From NCBI RefSeq assembly GCF_025211055.1, contig NZ_JAOARO010000077.1:62001-126000 (forward strand): a DNA stretch of 64,000 bases. Reading direction: 5' to 3'. The notes beneath the pieces were generated by a model. The model did no database searches and was not told the origin of the DNA. It was given only the letters and a program-made list of their open reading frames with translations. Position numbers and translations under genes: made by a program. This DNA is from Vallitalea sp. GTDB lineage: Bacteria > Bacillota > Clostridia > Lachnospirales > Vallitaleaceae. Of this stretch, positions 18,605 through 27,254 are shown one piece after another (position 1 is the first letter of the stretch; each line of letters starts with the position of its first letter).

Positions 18605-19693
18605 TTAATTCTTTTTTTTAATCCTACATCTAATTTCTACAACTATCAATGTAATAATTGGAATTATTAATTGCATAAGTACAGAAATATACGTATAAAA
18701 TAACTGATGTTCTACTAATTCCATAATACTTGACACTGTTGTTATTGATGCAATAAGAACTATAAGGCTTATTGGTGTAACTAAAAACTTATAATCCTTT
18801 AAATTGAATAAAGATTCAATACCTTTACATCCAGCTAAGAGATAAATTGTTATTTTAATAAATCCACCTATCATAAATATTATAGCAATAATGGCTTCAA
18901 TCCTCTGCAATATATCTCTAATATTAATCCTGCTTACGGCTCTATAGATAGGAAAATAGCTAGTTGAATAAGCAAATTGTCCCAGACATAAGTATGCACT
19001 AACATGTGTACAAAACAGAATAAATCCTCCTAATAACAGACCTATTATAAATAATTTATATATACTTTTTGAATTTCTTATACTCTTAGTATTCAATACT
19101 AATATAAATGTGAATATCTCAGCTAAAGGAAATGTTATCATTTCCAAAGTTCCTTTTGCTATAGGCTGAATACCATCTGCTAGAACTGGAGTTAAATTAA
19201 ATACCTCAACCATAGTCAGCATAAGTGGAATAGTTATTAGTACTATTGGATAAATAATTCTCACAAAAAATTCTGACCATCTACCTAGCACTTCTAATCC
19301 ACATTTTAGTCCAGTAATAACTAATAATATAACTCCAATAGATAGTATTAATTTGGGAGTATTAATTAGTCCAACTATATTTGTAAAAAGTATAAAAGTA
19401 GTCAAAACTAAAGTTCCCACATAAAAACAATATATAATATATAATATACTAATGACTTTACCGATTATCTTACCAAAAACTGCAATAAGAATCTCATATA
19501 AGTTCTTACCAGGGTATCTAACAAGAATTCTGCAATATATAACTGATAGTATACATGTAATACCTATAGCTATCAATATTATAATCCATATATCTGAATT
19601 GGCATTTGTAATAGGATTTATAACAAATGACTCTGATAACATTATTAAAATAATCATACTTATACCTTGACGGTTTGATATTACTTCTTTCAC
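18605..19693 (-). CDS. GerAB/GerKB-type spore germination permease
   Basis: Spore inner-membrane subunit of a Ger-type germinant receptor, belonging to the amino-acid-permease-like B subunit family (Spore_permease). The 362 residues hold about ten hydrophobic segments. They begin with the typical QGISMIILIMLSESFV and contain the conserved RYPGKNLYEI region and GRWSEFFVRIIYP. Translation starts at a GTG (19693) with GGTGA upstream. It is the last gene of a GerC-GerA-small protein-GerB operon. Germinant specificity cannot be inferred. The 117-bp gap before it holds only a 15-codon ATG frame, too short to call. Confidence 0.9.
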   Translation of the reverse strand: MKEVISNRQGISMIILIMLSESFVINPITNANSDIWIIILIAIGITCILSVIYCRILVRYPGKNLYEILIAVFGKIIGKVISILYIIYCFYVGTLVLTTFILFTNIVGLINTPKLILSIGVILLVITGLKCGLEVLGRWSEFFVRIIYPIVLITIPLMLTMVEVFNLTPVLADGIQPIAKGTLEMITFPLAEIFTFILVLNTKSIRNSKSIYKLFIIGLLLGGFILFCTHVSAYLCLGQFAYSTSYFPIYRAVSRINIRDILQRIEAIIAIIFMIGGFIKITIYLLAGCKGIESLFNLKDYKFLVTPISLIVLIASITTVSSIMELVEHQLFYTYISVLMQLIIPIITLIVVEIRCRIKKKN

Positions 19694-19810
19694 TAAAAAT
19701 CACCATTTCTATAAATCATTATTTGTTTTTTTATTAACCATTACTGTTTTATCCATAACCTTACCACTCTTACCACTATCCTTTATTAATGTAATATAAT
19801 CATTATAGAG

Positions 19811-20023
19811 TTATATAATTTTTTTAATTATTGTATTTAAGTCTTTTGATATTTGAGGTATTTCTACATCAATACTATATAAAAACATCAGTACAAAAGC
19901 TGCTACAAAAAACAAAGTATATATTGTGAGTTCCTTTTTATCTTTATTTTTTTTTAGTGGTACTATCTCAGTAATTCCAATTACAGTGAAAATAATAACT
20001 ACTAATAAACCTTTTAAAACCAT
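19811..20023 (-). CDS. Small two-TM protein within the ger operon
   Basis: A 70-residue membrane protein of unknown function lying 17 bp after the GerA gene and before GerB on the same strand. It has hydrophobic segments at about 3-20 and 36-51 joined by a Lys-rich loop (PLKKNKDKKELT), and an acidic-then-basic C-terminal tail. Short two-TM genes are sometimes found in ger operons (GerKD/GerVB-like D subunits of about 70-80 residues), and position and size fit such a D subunit. The identification rests on context, not on sequence motifs. Confidence 0.7.
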   Translation of the reverse strand: MVLKGLLVVIIFTVIGITEIVPLKKNKDKKELTIYTLFFVAAFVLMFLYSIDVEIPQISKDLNTIIKKII

Positions 20024-20040
20024 ACCTTCACCTGTTCCTA

Positions 20041-21519
20041 TTAATTTTTGGATATATTTTTCTTTCTATTTGTTTTTTTAGAAATTAATTTACCTCTCAT
20101 ATCCATATACCACCACGGTGCCCTAATATATGCATCTTTCATGTTTATTACATCTTCCATTGAATCAACATTCAACATATAAGGTATTCCAAAGCTTCTT
20201 ATGGAGAATAAATGAAGACTTAAGAATATTACTCCCAAAATATATCCATATAAACCTAATATCGAAGCTAAAAACAAATATATAATTCTAATGAAAATTG
20301 TTGCATTAGCCATCTTAGGCAGTAGGAAATTAGCTATCCCTGTTATACCAATTACGATTATCATAGGTTGACTTACCAATCTAGCCTCAACTGCTGCTTC
20401 TCCAACTACAAGGGCACCTACTATACTTATTGCCGAACCACTGTATTTTGATATTCTAATACCTGATTCCCTTATCAATTCAAATACTATAATCATAACA
20501 AAAGCTTCTAAAAACGACGGAAACGGGATACCTTGCCTAGCTTCATAGATACTTAATATTAACGGTGTAGGTATTAATTCTTGGTGATAGGTAGTAAGAG
20601 CGATATAAATAGCGGGAACACTAGTAGTAAGAAAAAATGCTAAATATCTAAGCAATCTATTAAATGTGGCAAAATAATATTGCTGATAATAATCTTCATC
20701 CACTTGAAAATATTCAATAAAAACAAAAGGTGTAGTAATTACAGAAGGTGATCCATTACATATAATAGCTACTCTTCCTTCAAGTAATTTACCACATACA
20801 GTATCAGGTTTCTCTGTTGTAAATAGCGTCTTGAATAACGACATTGGCTCATCTGTTATGAATTCTTCTATATAACCAGTGTCCAATATACCATCTATAT
20901 CAATTTTATCTAATCTTCTCTCTACTTCTTTTACAATTTCATCTTTTGCAACTTCTTCTATATAGCAGATGCATACTTTTGTTTTAGTAATATTTCCTAT
21001 CTCTCTAAACTTAACCTTTAAATGTTTAGATACAATCCTTCTCCTTATTAAGGAAATATTTGTATATATAACTTCATTAAACCCTTCTCTAGGACCTTTA
21101 ATAACAGTCTCCGATATAGGCTCATTAATAGCTCTAGCAGACCAATCAAGAGTATTTAGTATAGCACCTTTTGCAAATCCATCAATAAATAATATACTTT
21201 TTCCTATATATAGATTTTCAACAAGAGTTGTAAAATCATTTGATTGTTCTACTTCATTAATGCTAACTATTTTATTAACAACATAATCCAAGAATTCAGA
21301 ACTATTTTCATGCCTTTTTATATCTGCACTCATTATCGGCTTGAAAATATTATCAGACATTACCTCATCATTAACCATACTCTTAATGTAAATTAGGCAA
21401 AACTTCTTTTTACTTCCTTCATTTTGAAATAATCTATATACAATACTATCATCGTCTTGAAATTCTTTCTTAAATAAATTAATATTATAAGTTAAACTTT
21501 TATTTAAACCCTTATTCAT
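20041..21519 (-). CDS. GerAA/GerKA-type germinant receptor A subunit
   Basis: A subunit of a spore germinant receptor (GerA family), 492 residues. A large soluble N-terminal domain (to about 280) contains the conserved SILFIDGFAKGAILNTLDWSAR-like region and VIKGPREGFNE. Then comes GRVAIICNGSPSVITTPFVF and a C-terminal membrane domain of about five segments ending YMLNVDSMEDVIN with PWWYMDMR. These are hallmarks of GerAA. It sits between the GerC lipoprotein gene (25 bp upstream) and the small gene, so the receptor subunits are produced together, presumably in the forespore. Confidence 0.93.
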   Translation of the reverse strand: MNKGLNKSLTYNINLFKKEFQDDDSIVYRLFQNEGSKKKFCLIYIKSMVNDEVMSDNIFKPIMSADIKRHENSSEFLDYVVNKIVSINEVEQSNDFTTLVENLYIGKSILFIDGFAKGAILNTLDWSARAINEPISETVIKGPREGFNEVIYTNISLIRRRIVSKHLKVKFREIGNITKTKVCICYIEEVAKDEIVKEVERRLDKIDIDGILDTGYIEEFITDEPMSLFKTLFTTEKPDTVCGKLLEGRVAIICNGSPSVITTPFVFIEYFQVDEDYYQQYYFATFNRLLRYLAFFLTTSVPAIYIALTTYHQELIPTPLILSIYEARQGIPFPSFLEAFVMIIVFELIRESGIRISKYSGSAISIVGALVVGEAAVEARLVSQPMIIVIGITGIANFLLPKMANATIFIRIIYLFLASILGLYGYILGVIFLSLHLFSIRSFGIPYMLNVDSMEDVINMKDAYIRAPWWYMDMRGKLISKKTNRKKNISKN

Positions 21520-21544
21520 TTTTCTACTCCTTACCTTTATAAGT

Positions 21545-22720
21545 CTAGTATTTATCCATTTCTATTGGATGAGATGATAATGCAGAACTTTCAACTTTCA
21601 CATTAACATCTGTCGTTATTTTTAAAGTTTGAAAAATATTATCCCAATCTTTTTCAACCTTTTTCCACGTTTTATTTTTTTCTCTTTTGAATAAATCCCC
21701 AAATCCGAACATGTCTGAATTGTAATCTTTTTGAACATGTGTAATTAAATCTACTATACCCTCTTCAATAATTTTCTCAGCATTTTTCTCTACATCATTT
21801 CTATCTTTTTCATCTAGAATATCTATATGATTACTTAATTCATTAATTGCTACATTACAGTCAACTGTAATATTAATTCCAAGAGACTCTCCATATACCA
21901 TAGGAGTTACCTTCGTTTCATTAGATAATACTTCTAGCGAAATATGTCCTAGTTTTTCTTCAAAGTAATATTGTATTGATAATGGTTGATTCTTGATTTC
22001 ATTATCAATAAAAAGATAATACAAAGTCTCATCCTCTGTTAATTTTCCTACCATTTTGGATGCTTTAAAAACAGCAGTACCTCCTACTGTATGTATTAGA
22101 TTTCCATCCTGATTATCTTTATCCATACTAATCAAAGGAATAGCTGGCTCAAATCCTTTCTTAGTCATTTTATCTATTATATTCCATACTGTTGAAGATT
22201 CAAATGTACCTATTTTATTTTGATTTTTTAATGTATCGCTTAATCTCATGCTTGCTACATCAGTAACGTCATCTTTAAACATTTCTTCTGCATTACAATT
22301 ATCTGTTATTAAAACATATACATCTGGTCTATATTCTGCATCTCTCATGGTATAATCCAATATTTCAGTTATACCTTGCTTTGCTAATTCTTCACTAATT
22401 ATTAATATCTTTGTATGGGCTAGATATACTCGTTTACCATTCTTTTCAATTATTTTTCTGATTGCTCTAAATAACGTATTACCTTTATCCTTCAAAACCC
22501 TGCTTTTTAATTGACCTTGTTCACTTTCTATACCAACTATCTCATATGTAACAAGGTATTGAGTCTCAGATATTTTATCTACTTCTTTAGCCGGAGTGAT
22601 ATGAGAATCTACTCCAATCCCTAAAACTATCTCTACCTCATCTATCTCTTTATAATCCCAACAGCCAACTAATAGGATACATGTAATAATATATACTGCT
22701 ATAAAACAAATTTTTTTCAT
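21545..22720 (-). CDS. Ger(x)C-family germinant receptor lipoprotein
   Basis: C subunit of the germinant receptor: a lipoprotein anchored to the outer face of the spore inner membrane. The signal peptide ends in the lipobox CILLVGC and the mature protein opens with WDYKEIDEVEIVLGIGVD, the family signature. The 391-residue length is typical. LRSRVL-like, IIEKNGKRVYLAHTKILIISEELA and EYRPDVYVLIT are the usual conserved blocks. It is the first gene of the operon, with AGGAGGATC before its ATG, so order here is C-A-small-B rather than the classic A-B-C. Confidence 0.92.
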   Translation of the reverse strand: MKKICFIAVYIITCILLVGCWDYKEIDEVEIVLGIGVDSHITPAKEVDKISETQYLVTYEIVGIESEQGQLKSRVLKDKGNTLFRAIRKIIEKNGKRVYLAHTKILIISEELAKQGITEILDYTMRDAEYRPDVYVLITDNCNAEEMFKDDVTDVASMRLSDTLKNQNKIGTFESSTVWNIIDKMTKKGFEPAIPLISMDKDNQDGNLIHTVGGTAVFKASKMVGKLTEDETLYYLFIDNEIKNQPLSIQYYFEEKLGHISLEVLSNETKVTPMVYGESLGINITVDCNVAINELSNHIDILDEKDRNDVEKNAEKIIEEGIVDLITHVQKDYNSDMFGFGDLFKREKNKTWKKVEKDWDNIFQTLKITTDVNVKVESSALSSHPIEMDKY

Positions 22721-22768
22721 AAAATTAGATCCTCCTATTGTTAAACTAAGTTTCTTAGACTTAATAAA

Positions 22769-22797
22769 TATTATCCCATAATATGTTTATATTATTC
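22769..22797 (-). promoter_or_regulatory. Possible sigma-G/F-type promoter of the ger operon
   Basis: On the minus strand, GAATA (22793-22797) and GATAATA (22769-22775) are separated by 17 bp, about 50 bp before the GerC start. This resembles the forespore sigma-G consensus (GMATR, 17-18 bp, CATWMTA) with one mismatch in the -10. Forespore expression is expected for germinant receptors. The match is short and the region is AT-rich, so confidence is limited. Confidence 0.35.
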
Positions 22798-22833
22798 TTT
22801 TTTAATGAAATTAGAACTATAATTACCGTGATA

Positions 22834-22874
22834 CAAAAAAGCTACTTGGAAAGACTCCAAATAGCTTTTTTTTT
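22834..22874. terminator. Bidirectional terminator-like hairpin
   Basis: AGCTACTTGGA/TCCAAATAGCT (22840-22850 with 22856-22866, one mismatch) flanked by A6 on one side and T9 on the other, so it can terminate transcription on either strand. It isolates the ger operon from the gene at 23035. The rest of 22875-23010 holds one 7-bp palindrome, GACAAGT/ACTTGTC (22971-22987), and nothing else recognisable. Confidence 0.75.
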
Positions 22875-23010
22875 GTATAATTTTATAAAAAGTTGTAACA
22901 CCAATGTAGACAAGTACATATACTAAACTAGGACAACATATATTAGACTTAATTGCTAATCAATTACTCAGACAAGTAGAACTTGTCAGTAAAATCCTCC
23001 TCAGAATTAT

Positions 23011-23040
23011 AAGTAAGGTACAGTAATCTGTACCTTACTT
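23011..23040 (-). terminator. Stem-loop overlapping the stop of the Ig/SPOCS-like gene
   Basis: Perfect 13-bp inverted repeat AAGTAAGGTACAG/CTGTACCTTACTT (23011-23023, 23028-23040) with a 4-nt loop; it includes the stop codon at 23035. The downstream sequence is only weakly U-rich, but the stem is strong. Confidence 0.6.
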
Positions 23041-23763
23041 ATTTATATATAGTTCTATAGCACAATAATGATTTATGACATCATAATCCATTAATCTATA
23101 ATTTTGATATTTAACCTCATATTCTATAATAGCATCATCTAAGAATCTATAGTCTCCCAACTCTATCTCTGTTCTGAAATTAGTCTCTCTCTCAACTTGA
23201 ACTTCTTTTTCTGGTATAAATTCACTGGTTTCTTCTGCATCTTCGTCAAACCAAATAGTTGGTTTTTTTTCTACTGGTATAATGCCTACATCATAGTTAA
23301 TTAGATATTTTAATGTACCTGCTATTCTTAATTTTGATGTTTTATTAAAATCATTTTTTATGATCTTTTTATCATTAATAATTACATATATCATGATATT
23401 TTTTATTTCTACAATCTCATCTTCATAATTTTCTATTTTAAGCCTATCCTCAAACTGTAGAAATTTAGATATTTTGGTGCTGACCTCTTGTTCTTCTATA
23501 TCTATCTTTATAGTCGAATATCTTTCTCCTACTCCACAAATATAAACTTTTATAACAAATTCTTCAGTTCCAACAAAACTACTATCAGGTATATAAGACC
23601 AATAACCATTGGTTGTCAATTCTATTTTTCCATTCATAGGTTCGTTTTCTAATGAACAACGAATATTATCTCTTGATAAATTTTTCCCAACAATTCTACC
23701 TTCGATTCTCGTACCTTGCCCCATTGATAAATTACAATTATATATTTTAACTTTTTTATCCAA
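23035..23763 (-). CDS. Ig-like protein with possible SPOCS/DUF3794-like domain
   Basis: Not confidently recognised. The 242-residue protein has no signal peptide or TM. Residues about 15-90 look like a bacterial Ig/cadherin-like beta sandwich (GRIVGKN, NGKIELTTNGYWSYIPD, GTEEFVIKVY). The middle and C-terminal part has the rhythm of DUF3794/SPOCS domains found in sporulation-coat and SipL-type proteins: IMIYVIINDKKIIKND, then LRIAGTLKYLINYDVGIIPVE, an acidic loop and SEFIPEKE. The neighbourhood (ger operon, cortex hydrolase) makes a spore-envelope role reasonable. Both domain calls are by eye. ATG at 23763 with GGAGAGGTG-like site upstream. Confidence 0.6.
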   Translation of the reverse strand: MDKKVKIYNCNLSMGQGTRIEGRIVGKNLSRDNIRCSLENEPMNGKIELTTNGYWSYIPDSSFVGTEEFVIKVYICGVGERYSTIKIDIEEQEVSTKISKFLQFEDRLKIENYEDEIVEIKNIMIYVIINDKKIIKNDFNKTSKLRIAGTLKYLINYDVGIIPVEKKPTIWFDEDAEETSEFIPEKEVQVERETNFRTEIELGDYRFLDDAIIEYEVKYQNYRLMDYDVINHYCAIELYINK

Positions 23764-23842
23764 CCTATCACCTCTCCTAGCACTTTATATATTATATGCT
23801 TATGAAGAATATAAGTTGTTGATAAACTTACGTAATTTAGTA

Positions 23843-24007
23843 TTAATCAATCAACTGATTTCTAATATTCAATAGTATAGAACCAAAAATTATTGATATT
23901 ACACCAACTGCAATCCCTGTAACTATTGAAATGATCCCTAGACATATACCAACTTTTCCTGCTCCACTTACTTTTTTGTATAATTTATCACTGTATTCAA
24001 TCATCAT
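23843..24007 (-). CDS. 54-residue small membrane protein
   Basis: Short gene missed by length filters: ATG ATG at 24007 with AAAGGAG six bases upstream, stop TAA at 23843. The peptide begins MMIEYSDKLYKKVSGAGKVG and continues into one long hydrophobic helix (ICLGIISIVTGIAVGVISII) before a short polar tail. No family is recognised. It lies 79 bp upstream of the Ig/SPOCS-like gene on the same strand and could be cotranscribed with it. The strong ribosome binding site and coherent amphipathic-then-hydrophobic design support a real gene. Confidence 0.7.
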   Translation of the reverse strand: MMIEYSDKLYKKVSGAGKVGICLGIISIVTGIAVGVISIIFGSILLNIRNQLID

Positions 24008-24189
24008 AATTTCTCCTTTCGTGAATACTATTATTTGTAATTATAACACTTATATAATATATATTTCAACTTATTTAAATATATGGATTAATCCTATATG
24101 AAATAAGGAACATTAATTTATTAATCCCTGTAACCCTTTGTCCTAAATACTCATATATTGTACTAAGTTAATTATTAGGTGGTGACTTT

Positions 24190-24807
24190 GTGCACGATAA
24201 AAAAACATCATACATCAGACTTCTTCATGCATCTCCAAAAGCTCCAGCCGTAGATGTTTATGCCAACGGTGACAATATTCTAGCAGATGATTTATCATAT
24301 GGAGAATTCACTCCATATCTTCCAGTTATGCCTGGAACTTATACTATTGATATATATCCTGCTGATAATTCAGATATGCCAATTCTTACTAAAGAATTAG
24401 TTCTACCTGAAAAAACAATAGCTACAATAGCTGCTATTGGAGATTTACCAGAACTAGAATTATTCATAGTAGAAGACCCAAAAGAACCTTTACAACCAAA
24501 TACTAGCAAATTAAGATTTGTACATCTTTCCCCAGATGCTCCAGCTGTCGATGTTATAGAATCAAATGGGTCAGTACTATTCACAGATGTAAGCTATAAA
24601 GATATATCTGATTATATGAGCATAACCCCGAACACTTATACAGTAGAAATAGTACCTACTGGTACAGATAACGCTGTTTTATTTGTACCTAATATTAGAT
24701 TACTTCCAGATGCCTTTTACTCATTATACGCAATTGGTCTAGTTGAGGGAGATCCTTATTTACAATTATTAATACCATTAGATGGAAATTCTTATATCGA
24801 GACATAA
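24190..24807 (+). CDS. Tandem DUF4397 protein
   Basis: A 205-residue protein made of two DUF4397 repeats, each opening with the family signature: YIRLLHASPKAPAVDVY at residues 7-23 and LRFVHLSPDAPAVDVIE at about 107-123. Each ends in a PGTYTIDIYP/PNTYTVEIVP strand. DUF4397 forms a beta-sandwich of unknown role and is often on secreted proteins, but no signal peptide or anchor is visible here. Translation starts at GTG 24190 with AGGTGG upstream. It is convergent with the LysM-GH18 gene, with which it shares a terminator. A spore-coat role is possible from context only. Confidence 0.85.
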   Translation: MHDKKTSYIRLLHASPKAPAVDVYANGDNILADDLSYGEFTPYLPVMPGTYTIDIYPADNSDMPILTKELVLPEKTIATIAAIGDLPELELFIVEDPKEPLQPNTSKLRFVHLSPDAPAVDVIESNGSVLFTDVSYKDISDYMSITPNTYTVEIVPTGTDNAVLFVPNIRLLPDAFYSLYAIGLVEGDPYLQLLIPLDGNSYIET

Positions 24808-24835
24808 AAAAAGTGTGCATTTTTGCACACTTTTT
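24806..24835. terminator. Bidirectional terminator between convergent genes
   Basis: GTGTGCA/TGCACAC (24813-24819, 24824-24830) flanked by A7 and T5. It serves the DUF4397 gene on the + strand and the LysM-GH18 gene on the minus strand. Confidence 0.92.
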
Positions 24836-24836
24836 A

Positions 24837-26129
24837 TTATATTATCTTATTGACAATAAAATTATCTTCAACTAACTCCCAATTCTGTGGAGCTGCTTTA
24901 GCTAAAACCCAATAAAAGAAACCTCTTAAATCTAATTCTTTAATCAAATCAAATTTTGCTTGTAGGCTTCTAGCATCTTCAAACCATACCTCATGCTCCT
25001 TACCTTCTTCATCTATATATCTAAAGAATGGTGACTGGGACACTTCATCAAATTGAATCTGCCTGTTGTATTTTCTAGCTAATTCTACTCCATCTTTGAA
25101 TCCAATAGATTTTGCGAACTTACCACCTTCAACAAAAGGTAGCGTCCAATCATAACCATATAAAGGTATCCCCATCATAATCTTTTCACTTGGAACATGA
25201 GACAAAGCATAATCAACAACTCTTCTGACTTCATTTATTGGAGCAACTGCTCTAGGTGGTCCCCCTGACCATCCCCACTCGTATGTCATTATAAAAATAA
25301 AGTCAACTATTTTACCTATTTCTCTATAATCATGTCCTTCGTATAATATTCCTACCTGATCATCACTAATCTTAGGTGCTAAAGCAACTGATAGTGTATA
25401 TCTTTCATCTTCTTCCTTTAACCGCTTTTTAGCTTTCTTCAAGAAATCAATGTATGGTTTACGATTTTCTGCTCCAAGGTATTCAAAATCAAAATCAATT
25501 CCTAGATAACCTTTTTCTTTCATAATAGCTATAGCTTCATCTAACAATCTATCTTGAGCTTCCTCATCATTAAGCAAGGCTGTTGCATTATCAATACTGA
25601 ATCCATCATCATCAATATTTGTTATTACCATGAGAGGTGCTACTCTTTTACTGTAAGCAGCATTAATTACAGGTTCATCACCAATTGGTGGAGTTAAGGA
25701 CCCATCAGCATTAGCTTTATAACTAAATATATTAACATATGTTAAATTATCTCCTACATCTTCTACATATGAAGCTGAATCAGCACCTGTTATATCTAAA
25801 TCAATATAAGCTGCTACTTCTGCAATAGTTTTTGGTTCACTAGGTATAAGTATTCTTGTACCAACTTGTAAATCCATTGGATCAAGATAATCATTGGCTC
25901 TTTGAATCAAATACACTGGTATATTAAATTTTTTACTAATAGAATATAAACTATCACCTGGTCTAACTGTATAGAAATTTCCCATTGTTGGTATGAGTAT
26001 TGTTTGACCAACTACAAGATTCCCAGGATTTTCCAACTGATTTATTTCAATTATATCACTAACAGGTATATTATATGTCCTTGCAATAGTAAAAAGTGAT
26101 TCTCCAGGACTCACGACATGTATTTGCAT
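24837..26129 (-). CDS. LysM-GH18 spore cortex hydrolase, SleL/YaaH type
   Basis: Predicted N-acetylglucosaminidase that degrades spore cortex fragments during germination. Two LysM peptidoglycan-binding domains lie at residues 2-47 and 52-96, followed by a GH18 barrel (about 105-425). The catalytic strand GIDFDFEYL holds D211, D213 and the acid/base E215. Other GH18 signatures include FIFIMTYEWGWSGGPPRAVAP and KIMMGIPLYGYDW. There is no signal peptide, as is normal for SleL/YaaH, which is packaged in the spore coat. Length 430 matches the family. It lies 62 bp after hydE on the same strand but is functionally unrelated to it. Confidence 0.93.
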   Translation of the reverse strand: MQIHVVSPGESLFTIARTYNIPVSDIIEINQLENPGNLVVGQTILIPTMGNFYTVRPGDSLYSISKKFNIPVYLIQRANDYLDPMDLQVGTRILIPSEPKTIAEVAAYIDLDITGADSASYVEDVGDNLTYVNIFSYKANADGSLTPPIGDEPVINAAYSKRVAPLMVITNIDDDGFSIDNATALLNDEEAQDRLLDEAIAIMKEKGYLGIDFDFEYLGAENRKPYIDFLKKAKKRLKEEDERYTLSVALAPKISDDQVGILYEGHDYREIGKIVDFIFIMTYEWGWSGGPPRAVAPINEVRRVVDYALSHVPSEKIMMGIPLYGYDWTLPFVEGGKFAKSIGFKDGVELARKYNRQIQFDEVSQSPFFRYIDEEGKEHEVWFEDARSLQAKFDLIKELDLRGFFYWVLAKAAPQNWELVEDNFIVNKII

Positions 26130-26191
26130 ATAATCTTTCCTTTTTTGCTCTTATTAAATTATATTCAATACAAGGTCAAAAGTTAATCTTT

Positions 26192-27238
26192 TTATTTATT
26201 TTGTAAAGATATATGGTCGCCCCTAGACATATCTACCTCATATCCAGCCATCTTGATTCTATTTTCAATACAATTCCTACACTGAGCAGCTTCATCACCT
26301 GTACATATCTTACCATTATATAATGCGTATTTATCTCTTACACTAGTTGGTGATAAATTAGGCATAACAACATTAGCACCTGCTTTTAACCCTTGCTCTC
26401 TTCCTTTATTACTAATTGAACCAAGTGCAGTTGTCGCTGGTAATAAAACCTCTGGCAGTAAAAGTCTGATTAATGAAAGAAGTATGCACGTCTTATGGAC
26501 TGTTCCTGCCTTTTCATCAGCAAGTGGTGTGTCAGATTGAGGTATAAATGGTCCTATCCCTACCATATGTGGCTGTAATTTTTTCAAAAAAGTAAGGTCT
26601 TTAACAAAATCTTCGTTAGTCTGATTAGGTAAACCAATCATGAAGCCTGCCCCAATTTGGTATCCTATATCTTTTAGATCATGTAGACATCTAATTCTAT
26701 TATCATAATTCATATTAGGATGCAAACTATCATAAAGTTCTCTAGAATTAGTTTCATGTCTTAAAAGATATCTATCTGCTCCTGCATCAAAGTATTTTTT
26801 ATAGGACTTATAACTTTTTTCTCCAATGGATAATGTAACAGCAACATCCTCAAAAGTTGCTTTTATAGAAGAAACTATATCTACAATTTTATCGTCTGTA
26901 TAATAAGCATCTTCTCCTCCTTGAAGAACGTAAGTCCTATAACCTAGTCTATATCCTTCCTTACAGCAATCCAGTATTTCTTCTTTACTTAATCTATACC
27001 TACTTGCATTTTTGTTATCTCTTCTTATCCCACAATATCTGCAATTGTTTTTGCAGTAATTAGTGAATTCAATTAATCCTCGCATATATACTTTATCACT
27101 ATAGATATGTAATCTTGTTTCATTAGCTTTCATATGTAAGTACTTCTTAGATTCTTCATCCATATTATTAAGTAATAGTAATAATTCATCAGAAGATAAA
27201 TTATTACTATTACTTAGCTTATCAATTAATATATTCAT
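26192..27238 (-). CDS. hydE: [FeFe]-hydrogenase maturase HydE
   Basis: Radical SAM enzyme that helps build the di-iron H-cluster of [FeFe] hydrogenases. The radical SAM cysteines are C62, C66 and C69 (CKNNCRYC), in GLIEFTNYC. A second cysteine set near the C terminus, C-x7-C-x2-C in KICTGDEAAQCRNC, is the auxiliary cluster site known in HydE. GIGPFIPQSDTPL and LLPATTALGSI are further family blocks, and 348 residues is the normal length. HydF and HydG are not in the window. It lies 16 bp after tcdA on the same strand and is probably cotranscribed with it. Its presence implies fermentative hydrogen metabolism. Confidence 0.94.
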   Translation of the reverse strand: MNILIDKLSNSNNLSSDELLLLLNNMDEESKKYLHMKANETRLHIYSDKVYMRGLIEFTNYCKNNCRYCGIRRDNKNASRYRLSKEEILDCCKEGYRLGYRTYVLQGGEDAYYTDDKIVDIVSSIKATFEDVAVTLSIGEKSYKSYKKYFDAGADRYLLRHETNSRELYDSLHPNMNYDNRIRCLHDLKDIGYQIGAGFMIGLPNQTNEDFVKDLTFLKKLQPHMVGIGPFIPQSDTPLADEKAGTVHKTCILLSLIRLLLPEVLLPATTALGSISNKGREQGLKAGANVVMPNLSPTSVRDKYALYNGKICTGDEAAQCRNCIENRIKMAGYEVDMSRGDHISLQNK

Positions 27239-27254
27239 GACAATCTCCTTTATG

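Noticed and set aside
19694..19810. 15-codon ATG frame between the small ger gene and GerB
   Set aside because: Too short, polar and without conserved features; the ribosome binding site match could be chance.
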